Shown piece after piece: positions 1 to 12,053 of a stretch of DNA of 64,000 bases; positions within the stretch are counted from its first letter, which is position 1; the number at the start of each line of letters is the position of its first letter. Both the position numbers and the translations under genes were made by a program. The stretch is from Isoetes taiwanensis (lineage: Eukaryota; Streptophyta; Lycopodiopsida; Isoetales; Isoetaceae). The stretch covers positions 8,912,563-8,976,562 of the forward strand of contig JAJEKV010000020.1 of NCBI GenBank assembly GCA_021234155.1, given 5' to 3'. The notes under the pieces were generated by a model. The model saw only the letters and a program-made list of their open reading frames with translations, was not told where the DNA came from and searched no databases.

Positions 1-469
1 TAAACTTCGAAAAACAGTTCCATGTGCTTTAATAAATGTCACGAAGATGGAAGAATATAGTGCGCCTATGTCATCTGAATTTCCTCAAGTGCAATGTCTC
101 CAGCTATCCAGAATCCAGTATACAAGTACTATGTGCTAGTAAATTCTTGAGCAATGGCTTTTGAATTGTCAAAAAAATGTAATGTGCCTTTACACCTAGC
201 TTTCCAAAGTTGTTAAGGACATGAGCCTGGGGCATTTATGCCAGCAGCCTTCTCTGATATTATGACTTTACCAAGATGCCAGCAGCCTAACCAAGATCAT
301 GATTTTACCAAGATTCATAGCAGATAGCGCATTTGAAATCAAGGGTAAATAGCACCCATATTTAGTGGAACCCATTGTTATTGAGAAGCAATAGTAGCTG
401 CCAAGTGCTTTTCAACAAGCTTATCCATCAAAGTACAGATCTGTAAAGTTTGAGGAATTTTCATTGATT

Positions 470-3400
470 CAAGAGGAGAGGAAGAATACATCTCTTACAG
501 ACTTTGCTTTTGGTTGTTTCTTTGCAAAGAGAAGAGACAGAGGGTTTTGCCTCATATAGACTTGAGTCTGGTTATTTTGCAGCAAATGTCCTTGTCTTTC
601 TATCAGAAACATCAAGGCAGCTGCACTCTTTTCCAGTCTAGGATATCTTAGCTCAGTATCAGACCACATTTTGTTGGCAAAAGCAATAACATGGTCTTCT
701 TGCAGCAATGGAACACCAATTGCCCTTTTATGACACTAATATAGGCTTTGAAAGTCTTTTCTAAGTCTGGGAGCTTTAACAGAATAGAATGGCACTGATG
801 GCATTGATGATTCTATCAAAGGATTCTTGACATTCTTCATTCCAATCAACCAGAATATGTTTTCTTTCATTCTTGGAGAATTTCCCAACCTTTGTGAGGT
901 TAGAAATTGGATTCATAGTGTGTGAGAAGTGAGAGATATACATTCTCAAAAAACTAGTCATTCCCATGAAGCTTTTTACATGTTTGAGTGTTTTTGGAGG
1001 GGCTAGCTTCTTCAAAGCCTCAGTTTTAGCTTCTGCTACCTGAATGCCTTTTGTAAACACTACATGTCCAAGCAATTCTCCTCTTGAGCACAAAAAGACA
1101 CATTTCTTTGGGTTTAAACTGACACTTCCTTTCCTGCACAAGGTAAATAATTTAGTTAGAAAATCAAAATGATCTGTGAGGGAAGTTCCTAAGCAAAGAT
1201 CATCCAAGAAGACACGAAAGGCATTTGAAGGCATATCCTTGAAAATAATGTCCATAGCCCTTTGGAAAGTTGCAGATGCATTCATTAATCCAAAGGGCAT
1301 CCTCTTCATGGCAAATGTTCCCCAAGGTGTAATGAATGAGGTCTTTGGCTGATCTTCCTCCTTTATGCTTATTTGGTTGAAACATGAAAAGCCATCTAAG
1401 AAAGAATATATTTCCTTGCCTGCAACAGCGTGTAAAACTTCTTCTAAAAAAGGCAAAGGGTAGCAATCTTTAATGGTAGCTTTATTCAAGTCCCTATAGT
1501 CAATGCAAATCCTCATAGTTTTATTTTTCTTCTCTATTGGCACAATGCAAGATAACCACTCAGGATTTACAATCTCTGCAATCACACCTGCATCTTTCAT
1601 TTTATATAATTCCTCTTTGATCAGGCCTAATAAGGATGCATTAATTCTTCTAAGCTTTTGAACTACATGTTTCATACCTTCCTTGATTCTTATCTCAAAC
1701 TCACATATCCTCTTATCAACACCAACTAACTCATCATAGTCCCAGGCAAAAATATCCTTCCAATCATCAAAAAATTTAGTAACAAAGGTATTATCCTCTT
1801 CTTTGAACAAGTCATCAACATAAAGAAATGTATCTAGACCCTCTTTGTTCAATTTAACTTCCTTTACCTGTTTCCTCACTTGGATTGATTACCAGAATAG
1901 ATAGAGTTGTTGCAGGTCTTTTTTCTTTAGTTCCTCTTCTTGAATTGCTCCCTCAGCCAAATGCTCAAGCAAAACACTTTTGCATAATGCATCAGCTTCA
2001 GAGTTCTGTTCCCTTGGCAAGTGAGACAGTCTCCAGGTCTTGAAGTTTTTTAATTTTCCTATAGATTGGTTTCTAAGTGAGATCATGTCTTCATTTTTGG
2101 CCTGGTACTCCCCCAATATTTGCCTGCAAACAAGCTGAGAATCTCCAAAGTTAACAATCTCATTTATATTCAAATTCTTAGTTTCTTGGAGTCCTGCTAT
2201 TAGAGCCTTATATTCAGCCATATTTGAGGTTGCATTAGGAAAATTCTGCCTACTTTTGCAAGCAATCTATTAGAAGAATCTTTGAGGATAGCTGCAAGGG
2301 AAGCAACGCTAAGTCTTTTGGAAACACCACCATCAAACCATAAGTAAGCAAAATTTTCTTGTTTAGGCAGAGCTATCTGCATAGGGAATTCTGAGTTATA
2401 TATTTTGGATCACTTGCATTCAATTCAAACTCTCCACATGGATTTGAGAGCAGCATGTCTTCTTCTATGAAGTTTAAGGCTTCAAATTCACCTACTTTGT
2501 TGTAGAGTGTTACCTTTTTCTTACCATTGGAGATAGTGCATTTCCTTTTTGACCAAACTGGCCTGGCATCAACTGTAGAAAGCCACTTCCTTCACAAAAG
2601 CAAATCATAAATATCTGATTTTTCTTCTATCCCTTCAAAAGCAACAACAATACCTTCCACATCAATTGGTACATTGCTGACTATCCCTATAGGGCTGATT
2701 TTTGTGTTTGAAAAGGATTTTAAAACCATTGGAGCCTTCTTATCTATCTCAAGGCCACACATTCTCATAACATGATGAGGCATAACATTCAGAGGTGATC
2801 CTCCATCTAATAGAACATTGGTTAAAATTTTCTTGCCCATGCTGGCAACACAAGTGAAAGCCCCTGGGTCATAAACTTCTTGAGTAAGCATGTGTTCCTC
2901 AATATGATTGGTTAGAGCAAACTCATCTTCTTTGGTCACATTGAGTACCTTCTTCCTGTAGGATGGAGCTATCTTGAGCAGAATCGACAAGCCAACACTA
3001 ATTTTAAAATTTTAAGCAAATACTCAAAATCCTCACTATCTTTATCCTTTTTCAAATATTTCTGAACAGGGGGAGGAGGCACAACCATATTTTGCTCGAT
3101 TTCCTTGTGTCTCACAGCATTGACATCCTCATTGGCTTGTGCTGGCTCTTTCTCCTTTGCATTGTTCATTCCTCTTGTATGCATAGCCATAATTTCCTCC
3201 TGTTCTTCAATCTCCTGCACAAATATGATGGAAGCATTTTGCTCATTAGATTTAGATTTTTCTTGCCTAGCAAAATACTATTTTACACTACACCTATCCT
3301 CGTAATGTCCCATACTTTGTAAAATGCACACATAGGGCATTCTTTACCAAAATGTCCCCTTTTACCACATTTTGTACAAGGCCTATACCAACAGTAATCA

Positions 3401-5408
3401 GAAAAATGGGTGTTTCTTGAATAGTGAGCACAGGGTAGATAAATTCTCTTTTCAAATTTGGAGTTCATCTCTTGAAGTTGCTTGGTCACCTCGACTAGAG
3501 CTTCTGATACTTTGGTTATTTCAGCTTTCACCTCTGCTACAAGACCTTCAGCATCCTCTTTTTTTATTTCTTCTTTTCTTTCTGAACAGCATAAACTGGT
3601 ACAGATACTGGTCCCATGTATTCTTGCTCATGATCTGGAAAGAAAGGGTCTTGTTTTTGGATCTTAAACATCTTCCTGTGTACTCTTGGTCTACTGCTCA
3701 GACCTCTGATAAAAGATGCTACAAGGTGTAAAGTATGGTTAGGAACTTGGTTAATCTGGCACTTAACAAGATAAAGATTAAACCTCTCCACATATTGGTG
3801 AACATTCTCACCATGCTTTATATGAAAAGTTTGCAGTTCAAAAATCAAATCCTGAGGATCCAACAGCTTGCCAAACCTTGCCAAGAATTTCTTGACTAAT
3901 TCATCCCAAGAGTTAGCTCCTAAACTCATAACATATTCAAGCCAAGCTCTGACCTCATCATTCTTGAAACACTTTTTAAACTCAGAGAATTTGCAACCTT
4001 TCTTGTGTCCATATTCTTGGTAATACTCCCCAAAAGTTTTCAGAAAATTGTTAGCATTCATGCTTGAATCAAAAGTAGGAACAAGAATTGGCACATTCAG
4101 TTCAAAATAATGACAAGGCATACTTGTGTTTGCTTGTATACTCACACCTGGTGCTGCAGCAGAAGCTTCATGATTCTCCTATGCTTCAGGATGCTCAGAT
4201 GCTTCATTAGTTCTCATGGGAGCCATGAGTTCAAATTCCAGGAAATAGTCTCGGTAGGACCTCCAAAATGTTGAAGGTGTTGCTGGCAAAACCTTCAACC
4301 TTAGTGGTTTAGAACCTCCAGGTTTCTTGAGGCAACCACTATGAGTGAAAAAATCCCAAGAAGAATGCTCGAACAGTGATTATGCACAGCTTTCCTTAAA
4401 GAGAAAAAAGTCCGCCTTGCAAAAATACATGCCAAATACGAACCAAAGGGATTTTACTCATGATTCTTGATTCTAAAGCTGCAGAAGACCTTGAAGGATA
4501 TTTGGGAAAAAGTCAGATAGATTTTGATTAGAGCAAACCCTTCAAAAATGTGCTCCTGACCAGGTCAATTTTTGGTCAATATCCCTGGCAGACAGTCAAA
4601 TTTTCTAACTCGATAAGGGTAACTCTCTTTTGAGAAATGATGCTTGATTCCCTTTCTAGAATGTCTGCACACCATGTTCAAGAGTGCTCTATACAGAAAG
4701 ATGTGTACTTTTTTGGAATTTTTGATTTTTGTTTGGCTGTCTGTAACAGACTCTGAACAGCAGGCAAATCTGGAATTTGCTAGATGTTTGGATGCCCTTG
4801 CTTGCTTTTCTAAGCAGTATCAATGCATGTGCAAATAATCAGATGAAGGTTGCTCGGGTACAATGTAAATATGGAGTCATGAGAACAGATCAAGTCTAGT
4901 GATGCAGGCTTAAACCACTCAATGGATTGGGCAGACATTTTAAATATCATGAGCCTATGCTATGTGTAGTGGTGTGCAATATTTTTGCTTTTTTCTTTCT
5001 CAAGGTAGGATGCAAGGACTAAGGGTTGTACAGGTATGACATCTGACACAAAATCAATAAGAAGCATTCACAAATTTGTCAACAAGGCTCGGATTTTCAT
5101 TCAACTCAGAATCACACAGGCAAATAATAATAATCCCAAGCTCTAAGTCTTGGGCACAGGATGAAAAAGGTACACAATCAAGTAAACTGCACAAATTTGT
5201 CAAGAATTCCTGCAAAATCTCATGTTTGGAAGGCAGATTCAAGCTCCAGATCTATGAACCAGTCAATTGATCCGTCTTTCACATCAAAGCCGTAAAAAAA
5301 ACCTCTGAAATTGATCTCCTTTTTGAATTCCCCTGTTTAGCTCTGTTCTTGGCAAATCCCTAGCTAAAGTTTTGTTTTTAGCTTATTTGATGAATTTTTG
5401 GTATCACA
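470..5408 (-). mobile_element. Ty3/gypsy LTR retrotransposon, decayed
   Basis: Read on the minus strand, the parts in order are: a gag domain (about 4145-3564); a CCHC zinc knuckle (about 3400, CTKCGKRGHFGKECP); an aspartic protease-like domain (about 2990-2592, LLDGGSPLNVMP); an RNase H-like domain (about 2345-1889, WFDGGVSKRL and YKALIAGL); reverse transcriptase (about 1879-776, SFLDGFSCFNQI and RVFLDDLC); and the start of a second, conventional RNase H (about 708-469, TELRYPRLEK). No integrase is recognisable before the window edge, so the element runs out of the window or is truncated. It is clearly a broken fossil, with at least five interruptions. The RT and protease wording resembles the Tat/Athila side of Ty3/gypsy rather than chromoviruses. 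The extra RNase H-like domain between protease and RT is an unusual position. Confidence 0.88.
4269..5408 (-). repeat. Candidate 5' LTR of the Ty3/gypsy element
   Basis: On the minus strand this stretch begins TGTGATACC, ends CAACA and lies immediately upstream of the gag region. The sequence directly after its end (TGGAGGTCCTACCGAG) is positioned like a primer-binding site. The length of about 1.14 kb suits an LTR. The partner LTR would lie outside the window, so the boundaries rest on the TG...CA ends and position alone. Confidence 0.5.
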
Positions 5409-5679
5409 CAGGCCGATCCGGCAGCTTAGGGTCATGATTGGGTGGTTGTTTCAAGCAGATTTGCCGGATCTTGGTATTTTCAAGGATTAGGTTCTTGGCA
5501 AAACTCTTGAAATATCCCACAGGCCAGATTGGAAAAAGAAGGCAGAGTATATAAGGAATAGCATTTTTAATATTATTAATAATAAGCGTGCTATATCCAC
5601 GTGGGCCTCGGTACCTCCACCTCCCCACACGCCCGGATATATCACGTGGCGGGGGGGTGATTAATTTGAAAATCTAAGC

Positions 5680-5747
5680 CGGGGTAGATAGGAAACATTT
5701 TTTTTTGCAATCTGGGGGTAGATAGGAAACATTTTTTTTTGCAATCT
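5680..5747. repeat. 34-bp tandem duplication
   Basis: The unit gggtagataggaaacat plus a T-run and gcaatct occurs twice in direct succession (5680-5713 and 5714-5747), nearly identical. No coding role is visible. Confidence 0.85.
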
Positions 5748-7185
5748 AAGGCTAGGCACAATTTCCAAGAAATCACATTTGAATGCCTAAAATGGACGAA
5801 TTTTTGGAATTTCTTTTTTGCTAAAGGAATCTTTTTGTTGATGCTCTTCATGATGGTGAAATCTTTCTTGCAAAAGCAGCCTTTTCATTTTTTGGACCTT
5901 AAAGGGGTAAAAAAATGGTGATGTGGCAAATAGGCAAGATGAGTTGGCAATGTGAGGATGACATGGCAAGTGGGGTGATGAGGTGTCAAACAACTTGGCT
6001 AAGAATATTTTTTCTAGTCAAAACATGGGATGAGGTGGACATGATGTGTATGACATGTGGATGATGATGTGGAGGTGTTGGTGACGATGTGGCAAGATGA
6101 TATGTCACCCTTATGGATTTAACCATGTAAATTGAAGAACTTTTGCAAAGGATGGAATTTCAATGGAGTGACATGGCAATGTGGATGACATGTGTGATGA
6201 TTTGGCCACTTTTGAATGATGTCATGGGTCGATTTTAATACCAATGCATATGATTTGCAAGTATTGCCAGTAAGCCTGTGCTCCAGAGATCCATCTCCCC
6301 ACTTGCAAATGCACACAACAATTCCATGAGATGTACATCACATCTCCATTACCATCTTGAATAACATGTTTTTGGGTCATTAATGTCATATTTAAAACAT
6401 CACAAAACATAGTAGATCTTCCATATTGTAGATCATGGCATAGAACATTCCACATATATGCTCAAACAGAAAAATAGAGCTAAAACAATATGAATAACAA
6501 AAAAATGCAAAAAAGCAAAAGCTCACATTCATTCAATAGTGGTTCAGGTGGCCTTTCATCTCCGTGTGCTAGAGCATGTCGTACATCCTCATATTTCTGT
6601 GCTCAGCCACAAATCCATGCAACTTCATACTGCTCATTGCATCACACAATTGGCCTACGAAAGCAGACAATCTCCCATATAGATCGTCCACACGCAGTAT
6701 TTCCTCAATTTTACCTGTGTAGGCATCATCACGGAGGTCACATGAACATGTAAGCCTGGATTCTGATTAAGCGCGCTCGAAGTATCATGAGGGTTGGGAT
6801 AAAGCACTGCAAAACCAGGCAATAATCTTTCTCCATTAGAGCTTTCTTCCTGACAAAACATATGCAAGGAAGAGTTATGAACATACTACTATATGAAGCC
6901 AAATCGTTGCACCCTTCTTACCGGCTAAAAGAACTGGTATCTCCAGCTAAAACCACAACAAAACACGATAGGGAACAAATGCACCCCTTATTGACAAAAA
7001 AATGGCTCTTTGAAATATATTACTTCAGCTACATTTCAATGTACTCTCGTTTAATACGCAATAGTGTTGGTTAATAAATTATTGCTAACCATGTACTATT
7101 TCAGGTACATGCTTTCTCTTTCTCTTCTGTGCTTTTTGTTCGAGTTTAGTTGGGATGATGAAAGGGCGATGGATATGGCATCAAT
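5748..7185. other. Intergenic, no gene recognised
   Basis: The part from about 5920 to 6210 is low-complexity, with many GATGTGGCA / GATGACATG repeats on the plus strand. Open frames up to 87 codons exist on both strands but overlap each other and match no family I recognise. Confidence 0.5.
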
Positions 7186-7189
7186 TTGA

Positions 7190-8062
7190 ACCATTGGACT
7201 GGGATTCTAGAATGGACGAGCTGCATGTATCACATGCATACAACGCATGCATTTTTGGGCCTCTGGTTTGTTCAAGAGATCTCTATTTGTTGTAAAGGTT
7301 CTTCGTCAATCTATCATCGACGTCTCCTCATCTCTCTCAATAGTACAGACATTGGAAAGGGAACATGTTGAGGTGGACGTACAGACATCTCCACAATCCC
7401 AAGGGGACCAGGAGCCGCAGTGCCGCGCTAGCATACAGGAGCAGGCTACCTCAGTATCTTCTGTTACTAGGAGCCTAAACTTGCGTATTATAGGGGTTAC
7501 AGAGGCAGAAGATGATGCCCTTTCTGATATGGATGCTGCTTTGCATTTTTTCACTGATGTCATGCATGTGAAGGCTGGTGGAGTTGTCTCCGCTACTAGG
7601 GTGGGAGCGGCAAGACCTGATCGTCCTCGCCATCTTTTGGTTCGGTTTCAAGACACTCTTAGACGCTTACATGTCCTTCAGCATGGAAACCATCTCAGAG
7701 GGACTAGTTTCTCAGTACAGGAGGACCTCTCCCCTCTTCAATTGTGTAACCGTAAGGAGGAGCTCTGCAAGGTGAGGGGAGCCCGCCTGCAAAAGAAATG
7801 GGCAGTGTACAGGGGAGGCGCAGCAATTATTCTAGATCAATGGCCTTCCAATCCTTGGACTGGCTATGTCTAGATAATTTTAGAAGCATAAATTTACTCC
7901 TAGAATTAGCATTATCTTATCTTGCCTTTTAATATTTGGTTATTGTGTTTGGTGATGGGGCCTAGTCCCCAGGTTTTAGATGGGCTGTTGCCCTTGCATG
8001 TGTCGTCCCATAACCCGTTGGGTTCCCGTGGACGTAAAAATTTATCTTATCTTATCTTATCT
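7190..8062 (+). mobile_element. ORF1-only ('half-LINE') non-LTR element
   Basis: An open frame at 7247-7873 (208 codons) has a C-terminal half that reads like the RNA-binding RRM plus C-terminal domain of LINE ORF1 proteins: NLRIIGV, then RHLLVRFQD, then the signature SVQEDLSPLQLCNRKEEL and ARLQKKWAVYRGG. The stop is followed after about 190 bases by a LINE-type 3' terminus, CCCATAACCCGTTGGGTTCC and TGGACGTAAAAA, and a (TTATC)n tail at 8040-8062. There is no endonuclease or reverse transcriptase between ORF1 and the tail, so this is an internally deleted or naturally ORF1-only derivative, like the HAL1 'half-L1' elements of mammals. The 5' end is uncertain. The ORF itself is uninterrupted. 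Confidence 0.7.
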
Positions 8063-8145
8063 TTTCCTTTTTTTTTTAAGGAAAGAAAAACTATTCCTAT
8101 TAATAGGAAGAATTACATCAGAGAGATCCTACAAGGATCAAATAA

Positions 8146-8397
8146 CCAAAAGGGCGGGGTATTTTAATCCCGGTGATAAGCTTTCGGAGGTACACCATCC
8201 AGCGTTTATTAGAAGTATATTTTAGAGTCCAAGTTACATAATTTGGTTTTTCCTATACTTTTATTATTTTTGTTGGTAGTTTGTAGGTGTGCGGATACCC
8301 GCTATCCACTAATGTAGGAAATTTGCAGAAATGAATGAGAAGCCTATCTATTTGGAAGTTTTATCGTATTCATGTTAGCCCAATTTTAGAATACACT
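8146..8397 (+). repeat. Dispersed repeat R2, copy 1
   Basis: This stretch aligns by eye with the reverse complement of 47687-47929. Shared blocks include CCAAAAGGGCGGGG, ATCCCGGTGATAAGCTTTCG, GGTACACCA and GAATGAGAAG. Identity looks like about four-fifths over 250 bases. No protein is encoded that I recognise, and the family is not classified. It sits between the (TTATC)n tail of the half-LINE and the tail of an inverted LINE. Confidence 0.65.
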
Positions 8398-8587
8398 GGG
8401 AAGAATCTTGTAGTGATAATGCTATTAGAAGATTTACAACAAATGATATTTTTAAAGAACTTTTAATTGTTAGATTTGAGGCTTTAAGTCTAAAGTTGTA
8501 TTATCCAACTTTAGTTCTTATTTCTAGGTGCTGGATATATTTTTTGATCTTACCACTCATTTTGTTCATGGATCAACTCTCACTTTA

Positions 8588-9231
8588 GAATATTTATTTA
8601 TTTATTTATTTCTGAGCCCTTTGGGGCCTTGAAGGCCATAGAGCCTGGTTACAATGGTTTATGTATCCTGAATTTTCAACAAAAAAGAACGGTGATTATC
8701 AACCGTCTTGATGTATAAACCTATGTTTAATGGATCTAACTCAAATAAAGAACCGAATTTAGATATATGTATGCCGAATTCTTCCCTTATCTCGCTGTAT
8801 GCTGGGCAGTCTGTAAAAACGTGGTCTTCATCTTCTATGGTGTCCCAATCACAAAAATTGCAGGTGCGTTCTTCAACTGGTATTTTATCCCAGCGACCTG
8901 TCTCACATGCCAATCTATGAGAGCTCACACGGTACCTGGCAATGATTTGTTTCAACCTCTTCGAGATGCCCGCCACAAGATATCCTTGGTCTGTGTATTG
9001 TTCCATGGAGTTTACTTTCATCTTATAGTGTACCATCCGGCTCCCCTGTTTCTCCCATAACAAATGGATTGCTCGCTGCTCAAGAATCGACCGAGTTTCA
9101 TTCTTATCATGTGGCCAATTCATATCAGTGATACCCCATCTTGCAGCCCATGTTAAAACATCATGATACCAGCCTTGACTGGTTGAAATGTCATTGCAGT
9201 TGCTTAGGCCTGAAGTTTTTGCTCTGATTTA
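8588..9231 (-). mobile_element. LINE, 5'-truncated C-terminal fragment with tail
   Basis: On the minus strand an open frame from 9231 to 8659 encodes the cysteine-rich C-terminal (zf-RVT-like) region found after the reverse transcriptase of many LINEs: ARYRVSSHRLACETGRWD, then TCNFCD...EDEDHVFTDCPAYSEIREEF. The stop at 8659 is followed by about 50 bases of 3' UTR and an (ATAA)n tail at 8588-8612, marking the 3' end. The RT domain and everything upstream are missing, as expected of 5' truncation during target-primed reverse transcription. The same type of domain recurs at 63.2 kb. Confidence 0.75.
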
Positions 9232-10149
9232 TAGTTTTTAGGTATGTACATCTGTTTTTCTTGCGGAGCTTCAGGTTTGGGCATGGTTTGAATTACTATT
9301 TAACAGATAATCTCATTCTATACATAAATGGAAGTCAATACCTCCATACAGGGATATACACAAGGTTTTTATATGACCAATTGTACATTTACAATGATAT
9401 TTCTGTCTATAAGCTTTTACAGGTCTCCATCAAGTTGAATGTCTAGAATACTTACTATATTTAAATAAAATGCATGGATTAACCCTGTAAAAACATAGCC
9501 ACCCCCATAAATGAACCTGAGAAAACCAAAGGATGATGAGGGAGGGGCGTACCTGGTGGTCCACACTAAGCACACATGGTCATGGTGCACCTATAAACTA
9601 CAGCAGCTATAAGCCCAATTGTAAAATAAGACAACTATAATAACTACATTCACTAACAAAATAAGAACAAACAAATAATCATCCTCCCAGCAACATGCCA
9701 TGATAATATACCTTGCAACATTCGGTACCACCACAATCAAAATGCATTGCCCTTTTCTTTTCTTGTTACCATGGCTAACCCCAAATGCACCACCAAAGAA
9801 CATAATCTTGCAAAACGCCAGAACAAACCAAGAGCTTTTGCCAAATATGCTTTCCTAAGGCCATTGCGAATTTAGAACAAATAATGCATTTAAGCTGTAA
9901 AACCCCAATGTCTAGATGCTGGTTTTAAAACATGGATTAAATTTTACAAAACCACTTGCATGTCACATTCCCACTTATTAAAGAAAGAAATATTTCATTT
10001 AAAGTTATGACATCCTTGAACTTCATGATGCCAACAAATGAATAGAAGATAGCATCAATCAATGAGGATAGACATTAAAACCATTTAGTTGGATCAAAAC
10101 TTTGAAGAATTGTTGAATTGACTTATTCAAAAGCAACAAAAACATGACT
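9232..10149. other. Intergenic, nothing recognised
   Basis: About 900 bases without a recognisable gene. Short frames at 9261-9446 (+) and 9591-9803 (-) lack family resemblance. The part nearest 10149 is downstream of the OSR-like gene and presumably contains its 3' UTR. Confidence 0.45.
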
Positions 10150-10383
10150 TCAGGCATGATAAGGTGGCTTCAAAAGAGCCAGCAAGATGAGAGGTAGAAA
10201 AACAAAAATTGGTAAAAGCATGAAGAAGCAAGGCGGCGGAGGTAGCGATGGCAGAATCGCCGGGAGGATGAGGAGTGCCATGGTCAAGCAAACTACCAAA
10301 GCTGTCGCCCATTCCATCATTTGACTCTGTTCTAAAACTCCTCCAAATCCTCGCAAACTCTCAGGCGATCGAATCAACTCCAT
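10150..10383 (-). CDS. ARGOS/OSR-like organ-size regulator
   Basis: A single-exon 77-residue protein. The C-terminal two-thirds reads as an OSR (organ size related) domain: two hydrophobic segments (about residues 26-44 and 52-70) flank the proline signature ILPSLPPPP, the hallmark of ARGOS, ARGOS-LIKE and OSR1/2. In flowering plants these small membrane proteins act at the ER/Golgi, promote organ growth under auxin, brassinosteroid or ethylene control, and dampen ethylene signalling through the receptor-associated RTE1 pathway. The N-terminus (MELIRSPESL) is short compared with Arabidopsis members. The start is the first ATG of the frame. The frame is intact, and the hydrophobic pattern and LPPPP block are unlikely by chance. 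Neighbours are intergenic. Function is inferred from the domain only. Confidence 0.72.
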   Translation of the reverse strand: MELIRSPESLRGFGGVLEQSQMMEWATALVVCLTMALLILPAILPSLPPPPCFFMLLPIFVFLPLILLALLKPPYHA

Positions 10384-11450
10384 TTAATCATTCATGTCCT
10401 TGGCCGTACTACTAATGATGTGTCGACATGTATTTGCACGGCCTTTGCAAAATGAACTTCCACTGCCTAGATATTCGATAAGCACGCATTTTGTGTAGTT
10501 GATCCATGCACCTCGTATTTTCAAAGGGTTCATGCACCTCAATGGTGGTGCTTCCTCCTCCTCTTAGACAACATTGTCCCATCATATTTCCAAACATGGT
10601 AATGCGTACAACTCGTATTATTTTAATATATGTCTATGAGTAGTACAATTCACGTGATAAGATAGCCTGAAGCATCTCATATCTTCCGTGTTCATTAAAA
10701 ACATTAGATGCAACAAATAGGATATAGGAAACAATTGTTGTTTTTATTTTGTCCATTGCAATGTAATAAAATCCGCAATAGGGCCTTACATGGTTTTAGT
10801 GATACGCGTGGAGCGATGTTGGATTTGATCTAAAATATTACCAAGGAAATTGTAGCTACTATCACTGGTCTAGCCTCATTTATTACTGCTTCATTTCAAC
10901 ACACCTTAAATTTGTAGCTATGGGCCCTACATAAAAGCGTTTTCGGTCGATAGAAAATTTCCGTGTGTGGCAGTGGCACTTTCATGTCCATCGATAATCA
11001 CGATTGAAGTTGGCGAAATTTTATTTTAATTGAGGTAGCACATACAATGTATGTAACTGTATATTGCCAGCATTCCTTCCAATGGAGGTAATATTATCTT
11101 TAGGGAGGATCTCTCTAGGCATATGATAACGGCAGTAATTATGAATGATGAGCTAGTATTGTGATATAATTGACAAGGGATAGATAAAGCTATATATAAG
11201 AAGTTTGTTCAAAGGCAATTCGGTTTATTGGATTGCATAATTTACCATGGTTCTTAGTCTGCACTATTAAATGACTAAGTTAATCATCTATATTCCTAGC
11301 TATACTATACAATGCTTTTTAAAAAACGCCAAGAGATAATGTGGCTGCGATCAAAAACCGTATTATTATAACATATGATTTTGAGATGTTTTGTGGAGTA
11401 TTACTTAGGAAGATGATGCTGGCAGGCCAGTTTTGGGAAGAAGCGCAAAT
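10384..11450. other. Upstream region of the OSR-like gene
   Basis: About 1 kb of AT-rich sequence without a recognised gene. It must hold the promoter of the minus-strand OSR-like gene, but no element can be assigned with confidence. Confidence 0.4.
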
Positions 11451-11550
11451 CCCATTCCTCTTTCTAAATCCGGCTACTGCAGGTGTCGTCCCGGCAAATA
11501 CCATTCCTCTTTCTAAATCCGGCCACTGCAGGTGTCGTCCCGGAGGCCTG
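11451..11550. repeat. Tandem duplication, about 52 bp
   Basis: CATTCCTCTTTCTAAATCCG followed by GC(T/C)ACTGCAGGTGTCGTCCCGG occurs twice in succession (about 11453 and 11504). The frames across it are shadows of each other and resemble no protein I know. Confidence 0.8.
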
Positions 11551-11757
11551 CATCCGATGCGAATCTCCATCTTGTCTCTGCTGCTCTGCCATACCGGTCT
11601 GTTCTCTTCATGTGGTGTTTTTGCGCCAGATTTCTTCAGCAGGGTCTTCCTGTGGGCATCGGATCTCTGGAGTGGAGAAGTTTGCGGCCTGGCAGATTTG
11701 GCAAAATTGTACAGGCTCAGAAATTTTGGTGCAGAACTTGGGGACCCACACCCAGGA

Positions 11758-12053
11758 ATAGGGAGTTTTACATTTGTTAAATTCTTGTGTTTTCTTTTGT
11801 GTTGTCGGTGTTGCTCGGTTATCTTCAATCTTCACAGGCTTCTGTAGAGCCAAGATTCCGGCTGGCTCATGCTTGAGGTAAGCCAAGGGCATTGGATTTT
11901 TGAATAGGAAAGTTTACATTTGTTAAATTCTTGTGTTTTCTTTTGTCTTGTCGGTGTTGCTCTGTTTTCTTCAATCTTCACAGGCTAGGCTTCTGTAGAG
12001 CCAAGTTTCCGGCTGGCTGATGCTTCAGGTAAGCCAAGGGCATTGGATTTTTG
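11758..12053. repeat. Tandem duplication, about 145 bp
   Basis: A block running from TTTACATTTGTTAAATTC through CTTCTGTAGAGCCAAG to GCCAAGGGCATTGGATTTTT occurs twice (about 11764-11900 and 11910-12053), with small indels. No coding signal is conserved between the copies. Confidence 0.8.

Noticed and set aside
5590-5650. G-box pair (CACGTGG) as a light or ABA promoter
   Set aside because: Two CACGTGG motifs are present but no gene starts nearby on either strand, so there is nothing for them to regulate in view.
8310-8400. A plus-strand LINE RT C-terminus (HVSPILEYTG)
   Set aside because: The resemblance is short, and the same DNA is part of noncoding repeat R2, where the 47.7-kb copy does not keep the reading.
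11341-11847. Long plus-strand frame of 168 codons and its minus-strand partner of 169 codons
   Set aside because: Both strands are open over the same tandem duplication, with no family resemblance on either. Duplicated GC-richer sequence gives open frames by chance.
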